This document shows, in pieces, positions 34,304-42,104 of a stretch of 59,588 nucleotides of DNA. This DNA comes from Prolixibacteraceae bacterium (GTDB taxonomy: Bacteria; Bacteroidota; Bacteroidia; Bacteroidales; Prolixibacteraceae). Each line of letters starts with the position of its first letter. Position 1 is the stretch's first letter. The notes beneath the pieces are model-generated. The model did no database searches. It worked only from the letters and a program-made list of their open reading frames with translations, and was not told the origin of the DNA. The stretch covers positions 1-59,588 of the forward strand of contig JANXYV010000001.1 in assembly GCA_025355875.1 (NCBI GenBank), in the 5' to 3' direction. The position numbers were made by a program, and so were the translations under genes.

Positions 34304-34691
34304 TGTTTAAATTTTAAAGATTGAGCACAAAAGTACAACAATTTGCCAAAACTGAAATTCGGTGCAAATCAGAATGAAGCGCAATTTTCATTTGACCGGA
34401 ACCAATATTAAAATTTTGTCCTATATTTGACAACTGATCAGCACAGTACAGGATGGTGGAATTTGCCTGAATTTTTACAATTGCATAAAAAATCAAAGGT
34501 CTGATTCTTATCAGATGAATAGAGTTCAGGAGCCAGCGGAAATGTTGCTCAGCATCTTTTATCTTCTGCAAAGCTTTGCAAGCCAAGAGGTCCAAAAAAT
34601 GCCTTGGCAAATCGGATTTGTTTAATCATTTTTGACAGCTAAATTTCTAAATAGATTTAACCAATAAAATTCAAAAATTATTCTTTGAGAA
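34304..34691. other. Intergenic region upstream of the FucP-like permease
   Basis: 388 bp without a convincing gene. An open frame on the minus strand has no homology or coding character that I can see. A weak promoter may lie at 34631-34659 (TTTG, 17 bp, TAGATTTA) for the permease gene. Confidence 0.5.
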
Positions 34692-36320
34692 ATGGAAAAA
34701 ACAAAAAAAGGTCTCTTTACCACTGAAGACGGAAGAAATCATGTATTTATTTTCTTCCTGGTTGCTCTGCTATTTACTTTATGGGCGGTTGGTAACAGCC
34801 TGATAGATACCATGGACAAGCATTTTCAGGATTTCTATCACCTGACGAAAGCCGACTCAGCCAATGTTCAGTTTTCGCATTATCTGGGGTATTTTTTCAT
34901 GGCATTACCTGCCGGATGGTTTATACATAAATTGGGCTACAAGTGGGGGATCATTTTAGGACTGAGTTTAGCGGCACTCGGCTGTCTCTGGTTTTATCCT
35001 GCCACCAAAATCGATGGCTTTTGGGCAGTCTTATTGGGTGTTTGCCTGGTGGCCATGGGCTTTTCCTTTCTCGAAACGGTGGCCAATCCGTATACCACGG
35101 TTTTAGGAAATCCAAAATATTCTGCTTCCCGTATTAATCTGGCACAATCTTTCAATGCCATTGGCTGGCCAATTGCACCATACATCGGTGGGTTATATTT
35201 TTATCATACTGATGCGACCCTTAACGCTCAGCAAAATGCAGAAATAGCCCATAAAACAATGTGGATCCCTTATGTAGCACTTGCTGTTATAATTTTGGTC
35301 CTCATCGTAGCCTTTATTAAAAGTAAGATGCCTGATGTGGTTGAAGATGATCACAAAAATGGCAATCCTGAAAATGAAACTGCCAAAGTGGATGTATTTG
35401 GTCAGCAAGGCCGCTTGTCGACTGTACTTTTATATGTTTGTGCAGTCATGTTCAGTTTTGCATTGGGTATGATTTTCCGCTTTTTTGTTCAATTGTTTTA
35501 TATGGACCGGGAAACGCTTGGCAATCCTGAGGCGATGGTTGCTCTAAACCACATGTTAACCAGAGTATTCTATTCGGTCACTGGTGTTGTTGGTATAGCT
35601 TCGATTATTTTTATTGCAGTTAAAAAGGGAAAGCTGATACATAAAGACAGTCTGTGGTCAGCACCGCATTTTACCGGAGCTACTATTTCACAGTTCCTTT
35701 ACGTGGCAGCTCAAGCCGGTATTTTCAGCTTCTTTATCAATTATATGGTTGAAGAAGTTCCGGCACTGAGCGAAAGCCTTAAATCCAGTTTCTTTATTGG
35801 AGGTGATAATGGCTCAATACTTAGGAATGGAGCCTGGTTCCTTACTGAAAAAGGAGCTACATCACTCATGTCATGGATGGCTTTCCCATTGTTCCTTCTG
35901 GGTCGCTTTACCGGTTCGTTTATTTTAAGGGTTACCAAAGCTCATAATATGCTTGGGCTGTATGCTTTCATCAACGTGATATTAATGTTTGTCATTGTAG
36001 CCAAATTAGGCTGGATATCGGTGGCTGCTGTATTTCTTAGTTTTTTCTTCATGTCAATTATGTTTCCGACTATTTTTTCGCTGGGCATTTTCGGATTGGG
36101 AGAAAAATCAAAACTGGCTTCTTCGTTCATTGTAATGGCCATTATGGGCGGTGCTGTATTGCCTAAGGTGATGGGAGCAATAGCCGACGCAGATGGAATG
36201 TCGGCTGGATATGTTGTTCCGGCAGTTTGCTTTCTGGTAATAGGACTGTATGGATTCTTCTGGACCAAGCTCAGTGGCTCGCAAGGAGTTAACGCCGTGA
36301 AGATTGGGTCGGGTCATTAA
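34692..36320 (+). CDS. MFS transporter of the FucP/FHS type
   Basis: A 542-residue, 12-helix major facilitator. The N-terminal helix FFLVALLFTLWAVGNSLIDT is followed by YFFMALPAGWFIHKLGYKWG (signature between helices 2 and 3), as in the fucose-galactose-gluconate:H+ symporter family. It is about 100 residues longer than FucP because of extended loops near 220-240 and 355-380. A sugar mutarotase gene follows 56 bp downstream. Together they point to uptake of a deoxyhexose such as fucose or rhamnose, but the substrate is an inference, and no kinase, isomerase or aldolase is nearby. Confidence 0.85.
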   Translation: MEKTKKGLFTTEDGRNHVFIFFLVALLFTLWAVGNSLIDTMDKHFQDFYHLTKADSANVQFSHYLGYFFMALPAGWFIHKLGYKWGIILGLSLAALGCLWFYPATKIDGFWAVLLGVCLVAMGFSFLETVANPYTTVLGNPKYSASRINLAQSFNAIGWPIAPYIGGLYFYHTDATLNAQQNAEIAHKTMWIPYVALAVIILVLIVAFIKSKMPDVVEDDHKNGNPENETAKVDVFGQQGRLSTVLLYVCAVMFSFALGMIFRFFVQLFYMDRETLGNPEAMVALNHMLTRVFYSVTGVVGIASIIFIAVKKGKLIHKDSLWSAPHFTGATISQFLYVAAQAGIFSFFINYMVEEVPALSESLKSSFFIGGDNGSILRNGAWFLTEKGATSLMSWMAFPLFLLGRFTGSFILRVTKAHNMLGLYAFINVILMFVIVAKLGWISVAAVFLSFFFMSIMFPTIFSLGIFGLGEKSKLASSFIVMAIMGGAVLPKVMGAIADADGMSAGYVVPAVCFLVIGLYGFFWTKLSGSQGVNAVKIGSGH

Positions 36321-36376
36321 TTCTTTACAATGTGTGAATCATATTTCTTGTGTCATTTTTAGAAATTGGAATAATC

Positions 36377-36751
36377 ATGGAATATCTGGAAAAATCTCAT
36401 CGATCATCTTTTAAACGGTATTGTAAAACCTTATCGTTGAAAGAAGATGATCAACTGATCGAAGATTACAAAAAAGTACATGCTCCCGGAGCTGCCTGGC
36501 CTGAAATTACCCGTGGAATGCGTGATGTTGGTATTATCGACATGGAAATTTACATCAGCGGAACGCGGTTGTTCATGATCATGGACACGGTTGCTGATTT
36601 CGACCATGACCAGGCGATGACCGAACTTGCCACCAAACCACGTCAAAGCGAATGGGAAGCTTATGTTTCAAGGTTTCAGCAAACATCTTCCGAAGCTACT
36701 GCTGATGAGAAGTGGCAGTTGATGGAACGCATCTTTAAACTGGATCAATAA
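36377..36751 (+). CDS. L-rhamnose/L-fucose mutarotase family protein
   Basis: About 124 residues of the RhaM/FucU-like DUF718 family. VHAPGAAWPEITRGMRDVGIIDMEIYI contains the conserved His and Trp-Pro-Glu region, and the C-terminal WQLMERIFKLDQ is typical. These enzymes interconvert alpha and beta anomers of 6-deoxy sugars. I place the start at 36377 (MEYLEK); a Met nine codons upstream lies in a hydrophobic run that does not fit the family. It is likely in one operon with the FucP-like gene. Confidence 0.85.
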   Translation: MEYLEKSHRSSFKRYCKTLSLKEDDQLIEDYKKVHAPGAAWPEITRGMRDVGIIDMEIYISGTRLFMIMDTVADFDHDQAMTELATKPRQSEWEAYVSRFQQTSSEATADEKWQLMERIFKLDQ

Positions 36752-36800
36752 ATTCGCATTACTTCTTATTCTGGATGAATTGTAGGCACATTCCATTTCA

Positions 36801-37913
36801 TCAAACCGTTTTCTTATAGCTAAGCACAGCCCACAGGTTAAATACAATTGCAAAGCTGCCGAGCGCGGTTAACTCAGTGGTGAGTTGAGAAATGTCGCTG
36901 CCTTTTAGATAGACCAGCCGCATTACCTGCATAAAATATTTTAACGGGTTGACGGTGGTGATGTATTGCGCCCACTGTGGCATACTGATCACCGGGGTGA
37001 ACAAGCCGCTCATCAGTATCAGTATCAACATAAAAAAATACATCACAAACATGGCTTGCTGCATGGTATCGGAGTAATTTGAAATGACTAGGCCGAGTCC
37101 TGAAACTCCAAGGATATAAATGGCTGCAAAAAAATAAATGGTGCTGAGATGTCCTTCAGGCCTTAACCCATATATCAGGTATGCAATTACAAAACTGATG
37201 GATAATACAATAAAACCGATGATCCAGTAAGGAAGCAGCTTGGAAATGATAAAAGTAAATCGGGTGATTGGCGTTACATTAATTTGTTCCATCGTTCCGG
37301 CTTCTTTTTCGCCAACAATATTCAATGCCGGAAGAAAACCGCAAAGCATGGTAAGCAACATCACCATCAATGCCGGAACCATAAATATTTTGTAACTGAG
37401 TTGTGGGTTAAACCTGAATTGCGTTACTGTATTTATAATTGGAATTGATGTTGCTGATGAAACCTGTATCCATTTCGCTCTGACCTGCGAAGAAAAATCG
37501 GCAACAATTCCGGAGAGGTAGGCGCTGCCCAAACCACCCTTTGTGCCGTTAACTGTATTTGCTGAAATCAATAGTTTTGAATGTTGTTCGCGAACTAAAT
37601 CTCTTTCGAAATTTGCAGGAATTTCAAGAATTAAATCGGCTTTATCCGTTTCGATGCTCTGCAGTGCATCTTTATAATTTGCTGATACATCAGTTAATCT
37701 AAAGTATCCCGAAGAAATTACTTTTTGGACTAACTGATTGGAGTAAACGCTGTGGTCGTTGTCGATCACACTCAGGTTAATATTTTTTATTTCGAAGTTT
37801 GCAGCCCATGGAAATACCAATAAAACCATGACCGGAAAAATCAATATGATTTTCGGCATGAATGAATTCCGAATAATTTGCTTAAACTCTTTTTCTAACA
37901 AATATTTTAACAT
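36801..37913 (-). CDS. ABC-2 type permease (YbhR-like)
   Basis: A 370-residue membrane protein. One N-terminal helix (about 22-40), a periplasmic domain of about 130 residues, and five or six C-terminal helices with ISMPQWAQYITTVNPLKYFMQVMRLVYLKG are the pattern of YbhR/YhhJ-type permeases. It is the last gene of the efflux operon and begins 5 bp after the other permease. It should form a heterodimer with that permease, energised by the two ATPases, and work with the HlyD and TolC proteins. Confidence 0.9.
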   Translation of the reverse strand: MLKYLLEKEFKQIIRNSFMPKIILIFPVMVLLVFPWAANFEIKNINLSVIDNDHSVYSNQLVQKVISSGYFRLTDVSANYKDALQSIETDKADLILEIPANFERDLVREQHSKLLISANTVNGTKGGLGSAYLSGIVADFSSQVRAKWIQVSSATSIPIINTVTQFRFNPQLSYKIFMVPALMVMLLTMLCGFLPALNIVGEKEAGTMEQINVTPITRFTFIISKLLPYWIIGFIVLSISFVIAYLIYGLRPEGHLSTIYFFAAIYILGVSGLGLVISNYSDTMQQAMFVMYFFMLILILMSGLFTPVISMPQWAQYITTVNPLKYFMQVMRLVYLKGSDISQLTTELTALGSFAIVFNLWAVLSYKKTV

Positions 37914-37918
37914 CGCTT

Positions 37919-39025
37919 TTACTCTAACCGGTTTTTAAACATTTTCAAACTTATCGCTAACAGCGCTAAAACCATAACACTGAGAATAACAATTTCAGGA
38001 ATTACAGATGATACTGGAGTTCCTTTAATCATGAGATTTTTTACCGCAATAATATACCACTTAGCAGGTATAATATTAGACAACCACTGCAACGGCACAG
38101 GCATATTTTCAATTGGAAACATCATTCCTGAAAGCAACATAACGGGCATCATAAACGCCATTCCTGAAATTAACATGGCTGCCATTTGAGTCTCGGTTAT
38201 ATTTGAAACCATTAATCCCAATGCAAGTGAAACAAAGATAAAAAGCATGGAAACCATAATGAGCCAGAACAGGCTTCCCGCAACAGGTACGCCCAAAACA
38301 AAAACCGACAACAACAAAACTGTAATCAGGTTGGTGAAGGAGAGAATAAAATAAGGTACTAATTTGGCAAGGATGATAAGTATTGGTTTCATTGGTGATA
38401 CCAGCAGCACTTCCATCGTTCCCATTTCCTTTTCGCGCACGATGGCAATAGATGTCATCATGGCGCAAATCAACATCAGGATCATTCCTAAAACACCGGG
38501 AACAAAATTATAGGCGCCTTTCATTTGCGGGTTGTAAAGAAATTTGGTTTCCGTACTTATCACGAAAGGAATATTTATTTGTGTCATCAAATCCTGCTGA
38601 AAGGATCCGATGATGGCGCTTGCATAATTGGTAAGTGTGGTAGCGGTATTCGGGTCGGCTGCATCGGCAATCAGTTGCACCTGAGCGTTGCCGCTGTGCA
38701 ATAAATTTTCGTTGAACCGTTCGCTGAAACAAATCACCATGCTTGTTTTTCCTTCGCGGAAAAGTGCTGTAATTTTATCAGGATTGTTCAGGATAGTTGT
38801 AACATTGAAATGTTCACTTGCTTTTATCCGTTCTATTATTCGCTCAGTAGCAATATCTTTTGACGGATCGCAAATGGCTATGTTGGCATTTTTAACCTCA
38901 GTGGTGATGGCGAATCCAAATAAAATAATCTGGATAATCGGCATTCCCAGCAGAATCAACATCGTTCGCCTATCACGAAAAATATGATGAAACTCTTTCA
39001 TAACAAATGTACCGAATTGTTTCAT
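37919..39025 (-). CDS. ABC-2 type permease (YbhS-like)
   Basis: A 368-residue permease with the same layout as its neighbour: MKEFHHIFRDRRTMLILLGMPIIQIILFGF at the N-terminus, a soluble middle part (about 50-170) and C-terminal helices with LLSGMMFPIENMPVPLQWLSNIIPAKWYI. That last segment is typical of ABC2_membrane_3 drug-efflux permeases. The gene starts 2 bp after the ATPase 2 stop. The transported compound is not known; homologues export drugs or membrane-active compounds. Confidence 0.9.
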   Translation of the reverse strand: MKQFGTFVMKEFHHIFRDRRTMLILLGMPIIQIILFGFAITTEVKNANIAICDPSKDIATERIIERIKASEHFNVTTILNNPDKITALFREGKTSMVICFSERFNENLLHSGNAQVQLIADAADPNTATTLTNYASAIIGSFQQDLMTQINIPFVISTETKFLYNPQMKGAYNFVPGVLGMILMLICAMMTSIAIVREKEMGTMEVLLVSPMKPILIILAKLVPYFILSFTNLITVLLLSVFVLGVPVAGSLFWLIMVSMLFIFVSLALGLMVSNITETQMAAMLISGMAFMMPVMLLSGMMFPIENMPVPLQWLSNIIPAKWYIIAVKNLMIKGTPVSSVIPEIVILSVMVLALLAISLKMFKNRLE

Positions 39026-39027
39026 GA

Positions 39028-39765
39028 TTAGTCGGATTTACGTGTTGCTTTACGCGCCAGTTGTTGAAACACCTCATCCATATTTGATGCATTAAATTCC
39101 TGTTTCAGATTTTTGGGAGTATCCAATGCTTCAATTTTACCATCTACCATTATCGAAATACGGTTGCAATATTCCGCTTCGTCCATGTAGTGAGTTGTAA
39201 CAAAAATGGTGATTCCGTCGGCGGCCGCTTCATAAATAAGTTCCCAGAATTGTCTGCGTGTTACTGGGTCAACACCGCCGGTTGGCTCATCCAGAAATAC
39301 CACTTTTGGATGGTGAAGAATGGAAACTGAAAATGAAAGTTTTTGCTTCCAGCCCAATGGCAGGTCTTTCACTAAGGTTTCGCGTTCCTGTTCAAAATTC
39401 AACCGTTGCAGCAACTCGGTTGTTTTAATGCTGATTTGGTTTTCGCTAACTCCATAAATACCTGCAAACAACCGGATGTTCTCCCACACTTTCAAATCGT
39501 TGTAAAGAGAAAATTTCTGACTCATGTAGCCGATATTTTTTTTGATGTCTTCAGGATGCTTTTTGATGTCAAAACCTGCAACGCTTCCTTCGCCTGAAGT
39601 GGGTTTGCTCAATCCGCAAAACATACGCATGGCAGTGGTTTTTCCCGCACCATTGGCTCCCAGGAAACCAAATATCTCTCCTTTCTCCACTTCAAATGAA
39701 ATGTGATCAACGGCAGTGAATGTACCGAAACGCTTTACTAAATTTTTGGCTTCAATTACTTTCAT
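39028..39765 (-). CDS. ABC transporter ATPase 2 (YbhF C-terminal-half equivalent)
   Basis: A 245-residue ATPase. Walker A is GANGAGKTT (about 35-43), Walker B is VVFLDEPTGG and the switch His is in VTTHYMDEAEYC. The signature motif is LPLGWKQKL rather than LSGGQ, a variant seen in this transporter subfamily. Just upstream on the coding strand, a preserved copy of the ATPase 1 3' end would overlap this start by 4 bp (CAATGA), which shows that the two ATPase genes were once directly coupled. The BRO-N/DinD guest now separates them. Confidence 0.9.
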   Translation of the reverse strand: MKVIEAKNLVKRFGTFTAVDHISFEVEKGEIFGFLGANGAGKTTAMRMFCGLSKPTSGEGSVAGFDIKKHPEDIKKNIGYMSQKFSLYNDLKVWENIRLFAGIYGVSENQISIKTTELLQRLNFEQERETLVKDLPLGWKQKLSFSVSILHHPKVVFLDEPTGGVDPVTRRQFWELIYEAAADGITIFVTTHYMDEAEYCNRISIMVDGKIEALDTPKNLKQEFNASNMDEVFQQLARKATRKSD

Positions 39766-39776
39766 TGTTTGCCGGG

Positions 39777-39803
39777 GTTTGAATTTTCTATACCAAAATC
39801 CAT
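39777..39803 (-). repeat. 27-bp direct repeat, copy B (relict ATPase 1 3' end)
   Basis: On the minus strand it encodes MDFGIENSN in the frame of ATPase 1, continuing PGKQ and a stop that overlaps the ATPase 2 start. It matches 40672-40698 with one mismatch. The guest gene ends 2 bp before it. Confidence 0.85.
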
Positions 39804-39805
39804 AT

Positions 39806-40633
39806 TTAGTTAGTTAGGTTCTTTTGTGATTTTTCAGGAGGAAGAAAGTTTTCCTGAGTGATCACTTTCTTTCCGGTTTTTTGTTCTAAAGCCAATCGCG
39901 CATCTTTTGCAATCTTGCCACCTTTCTTACCTGCCACCGCATTTTGTGCTACCCCTTTTGCCTTATCTGTTTCGGCTATTTGACGAGTAGACAATTCAGC
40001 AAGAGCTGTAAAAATGAGTTCAGCTTCGCTCATGTGGTCACGAAGGTTTTGCGATTTCAATCCTTTTAAATCTTTATGGTTTTTAACTGTTAAGCCAGTC
40101 CATTCCTGGTGAATGATATTGGTAAGAAATGCAAATTCATCCGATTTCTGAACACCACTCTCTTTCCAATAATCGGTAAGATTGTTTCTTGTCTCTTGCC
40201 CCGTCATTCGCTGTTGAATCCACTTTGCGCTTCTGCCTGATTTCTGCCAGCTCTCTCTTGCCCTATCCAAGCTTATTTCAGGGTCGTGAATTTCCTGCAT
40301 CCGTTCATAGCCGACTTTGGCTAACCATTGTTTAAATGGCTCGGCATTAGGTGATGGGATGGATTGGATAAGCCTCAATAAGTTGGGGGTGTCAAGACAA
40401 TCTGTTGCATATTTCTTTCCATCTGAAGCTTCAAATTTCAGTTGTACGATATTTTCGTACAACTGACTTCCCTCGTGGGTCAACTTCTTTTTAAGGTCGG
40501 TCCAGTAGCGTTTGGGAATACTACTTTCAGTTAAAATCTCTATCACATCAATAACAGAAAAGTACCATGTTTCAGTTGCTTCGTCCCAATGAGTGCGAAC
40601 CCTTTTGCTCTCAAATAATTTAATATTTTCCAT
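39806..40633 (-). CDS. BRO-N / DinD-like protein, guest gene
   Basis: A 275-residue protein. The N-terminal 110 residues resemble BRO-N/phage antirepressor domains (WYFSVIDVIEILTES, DTPNLLRLIQSIPSPNAEPFKQWLAKVGYERM). The C-terminal half resembles DinD, the DNA-damage-inducible protein (IHQEWTGLTVKNHKDLKGLK, DHMSEAELIFTALAE, VAGKKGGKIAKDARLALE). DinD in E. coli affects RecA; the role of this homologue is unknown. It lies in the same orientation as the efflux genes, between the two ATPase genes, where it has no evident function for transport. Its ends coincide with 27-bp direct repeats. Confidence 0.8.
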   Translation of the reverse strand: MENIKLFESKRVRTHWDEATETWYFSVIDVIEILTESSIPKRYWTDLKKKLTHEGSQLYENIVQLKFEASDGKKYATDCLDTPNLLRLIQSIPSPNAEPFKQWLAKVGYERMQEIHDPEISLDRARESWQKSGRSAKWIQQRMTGQETRNNLTDYWKESGVQKSDEFAFLTNIIHQEWTGLTVKNHKDLKGLKSQNLRDHMSEAELIFTALAELSTRQIAETDKAKGVAQNAVAGKKGGKIAKDARLALEQKTGKKVITQENFLPPEKSQKNLTN

Positions 40634-40665
40634 AGTTTTTGCTTTTAAGCAATAGCAATTTGTGG

Positions 40666-41631
40666 CTACTTGTTTGAATTTTCCATACCAAAATCCATAA
40701 AGCAGTCTTCGATGTTTGGCTGCGCCTTCTCAATTAAAATTCCCTTATGACCTTTTTCAGTTAAATACGATTCCAGTTCTTTCATTGAAAAATTTTCGTT
40801 GCCAATGGTAACATGATGAGCAGCGCCAAAAGCGAAACAAGACAGAACGTGTTTGTTCATCCTCAAGTCGGTTATAAGCTTGGGCAGGTTATTACTCTGC
40901 ACCGACCATAATATTTTTCCGAAATCATTGATAATGTTTTGAGGTGTATCTATTTTCAGGATTTTTCCCATATTGATTAAAGCAATGCGGTCGCACAAAT
41001 TAGCTTCATCCATGTACGGTGTTGAAACAAGAATGGTGATGCCCTGATGTTTCAGATTTTTCAACATTCCCCAGAACTCTTTGCGCGAAACAGGGTCAAC
41101 TCCCGTTGTAGGTTCATCAAGAAACAATACTGATGGCTTGTGAATTAACGCGCAGCTCAATGCAAGTTTCTGTTTCATTCCTCCGGAAAGCTTTCCTGCT
41201 CTTCGGTCTTTGAATGGTTCAATCTGGCTGTATATATCTTTTATCAAATAATAATTTTTCTCTATGCTTGTATTGAACACTGTTGCAAACAAATTGAGGT
41301 TTTCTTCAACGGTCATATCCTGATAGAGAGAAAACCTGCCAGGCATGTATCCAATGCTGCCTCGTATTTTTTTATAATCTTTCACAACATCCATTCCGTC
41401 AACTGTAGCAGTGCCGCTATTCGCAACAAGTAAAGTAGTCAGCATTCGTATAAGGGTTGTTTTGCCAGCGCCATCGGGACCAATCAGTCCAAATATTTCT
41501 CCGGCATTTACCTCGAACGAAACATTATCCACAGCAACAACTTTTTCCTTGCCATAACTTTTGGTTAAACCAGTTACTTTAATTGACAATTGAGAATTGA
41601 CAATGGACAGTTTAGAGTTGACAATTGACAT
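40666..41631 (-). CDS. ABC transporter ATPase 1 (YbhF N-terminal-half equivalent)
   Basis: A 321-residue ATPase. Walker A is GPDGAGKTT (with Asp in place of Asn), the signature is LSGGMKQKL, Walker B is VLFLDEPTTG, and the C-terminal extension (about 250-321) ends in EDCFMDFGMENSNK. Residues 1-18 (MSIVNSKLSIVNSQLSIK) are encoded by the end of the four-helix-bundle cassette and by its repeats; the family sequence starts at VTGLTKSYG. So the original start was replaced. The last residues were also altered by the DinD-like cassette. It starts 2 bp after the stop of the four-helix-bundle gene, so it is translationally coupled. Confidence 0.9.
   Translation of the reverse strand: MSIVNSKLSIVNSQLSIKVTGLTKSYGKEKVVAVDNVSFEVNAGEIFGLIGPDGAGKTTLIRMLTTLLVANSGTATVDGMDVVKDYKKIRGSIGYMPGRFSLYQDMTVEENLNLFATVFNTSIEKNYYLIKDIYSQIEPFKDRRAGKLSGGMKQKLALSCALIHKPSVLFLDEPTTGVDPVSRKEFWGMLKNLKHQGITILVSTPYMDEANLCDRIALINMGKILKIDTPQNIINDFGKILWSVQSNNLPKLITDLRMNKHVLSCFAFGAAHHVTIGNENFSMKELESYLTEKGHKGILIEKAQPNIEDCFMDFGMENSNK
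40672..40698 (-). repeat. 27-bp direct repeat, copy A (in ATPase 1)
   Basis: It encodes MDFGMENSN at the C-terminus of ATPase 1 and matches 39777-39803 with a single base difference. It marks the upstream edge of the DinD-like guest cassette. Confidence 0.85.
41581..41630. repeat. Reiterated TTGACAATT words, left flank
   Basis: At least four near-repeats of TTGACAATTGAG / TTGACAATGGACAG occur in 50 bp. They are read as the repeated peptide SIVNSKLSIVNSQLSI in ATPase 1. The same words in both orientations fill 41999-42104. Confidence 0.7.
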
Positions 41632-41633
41632 AA

Positions 41634-41990
41634 TTACCTTCCTAAAGAATTTTTTGTTGATTTTACAATGCTGATTAGTAGTTTTATTACTTCCGAACAG
41701 TCATTATGTATTGATAGATATTCTTGTTGTGATATGTAATCAGTATCTTTCAGCAACATTAACCAATATTCAGTTTCGTTTGCTTCTTTCAATGCAATAT
41801 TCATTTTGTTTAAAAAATCTGCCTTCGATTGCCCGTGTTCCGCCTCACGTACCAATGCGCCAATTGCAGTTCCACTTCTTAATGTTTGTTTCGAAAGCAC
41901 AAATTCCTTTTTATCAGTAGTTAATACCTTATATAAATTCACAATGCGAATAGCAAATGTGTAAGATTTTATAGCGATTACATTTTCCAT
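41634..41990 (-). CDS. Four-helix-bundle protein (23S rRNA IVS-type), guest gene
   Basis: A 118-residue, all-helical protein with the family core SGTAIGALVREAEHGQSKADF and ALKEANETEYWLMLLKDTDY. The family was first seen in intervening sequences of 23S rRNA genes and is related to the Avd protein of diversity-generating retroelements; it forms small oligomers and may bind nucleic acid. Here it lies inside a drug-efflux operon, in the operon's direction, between HlyD and ATPase 1. It is bounded by inverted repeats. There is no rRNA and no reverse transcriptase in the window, so a role as a self-contained mobile gene is an inference. Confidence 0.88.
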   Translation of the reverse strand: MENVIAIKSYTFAIRIVNLYKVLTTDKKEFVLSKQTLRSGTAIGALVREAEHGQSKADFLNKMNIALKEANETEYWLMLLKDTDYISQQEYLSIHNDCSEVIKLLISIVKSTKNSLGR

Positions 41991-41998
41991 AGCTAATC

Positions 41999-42104
41999 AG
42001 TTGACAATGGATAATGGACAGTTGACAATTATCCTTTTTCCATTATTCATTGTTCATTAAAAATATTTTTCATTGTCACTTGTCCATTGAGAATTGTCAA
42101 TTAA
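41999..42104. repeat. Reiterated TTGACAATGGA words, right flank
   Basis: TTGACAATGGATAATGGACA is followed by TTGACAATTATCC. The same words then recur in reverse orientation (CCATTATTCATTGTTCATTA, CATTGTCACTTGTCCATTGA, GAATTGTCAATT). The block is roughly a long imperfect palindrome around 42042-42070. Confidence 0.65.

Larger units (their letters stand above)
39777..40698 (-). mobile_element. Guest cassette with BRO-N/DinD-like gene between direct repeats
   Basis: The gene is bounded by 27-bp direct repeats (39777-39803, 40672-40698) made of the 3' coding end of ATPase gene 1. The cassette gives ATPase 1 a new end (MENSNK, TAG at 40666-40668) and leaves the original end stranded beyond the guest. 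No transposase, integrase or terminal inverted repeat is visible, so the insertion mechanism is unknown. Confidence 0.6.

Noticed and set aside
34314-34610. 98-codon open frame on the minus strand between the cyclophilin and permease genes
   Set aside because: No recognisable family, no promoter or terminator, and the composition looks like random translation of AT-rich DNA.
39806-40633. DinD-like gene as the remnant of a prophage
   Set aside because: No other phage gene, integrase or attachment site surrounds it, and the host operon is intact.
41634-41990. Four-helix-bundle gene as the Avd part of a diversity-generating retroelement
   Set aside because: No reverse transcriptase, template repeat or variable repeat is present in the window.
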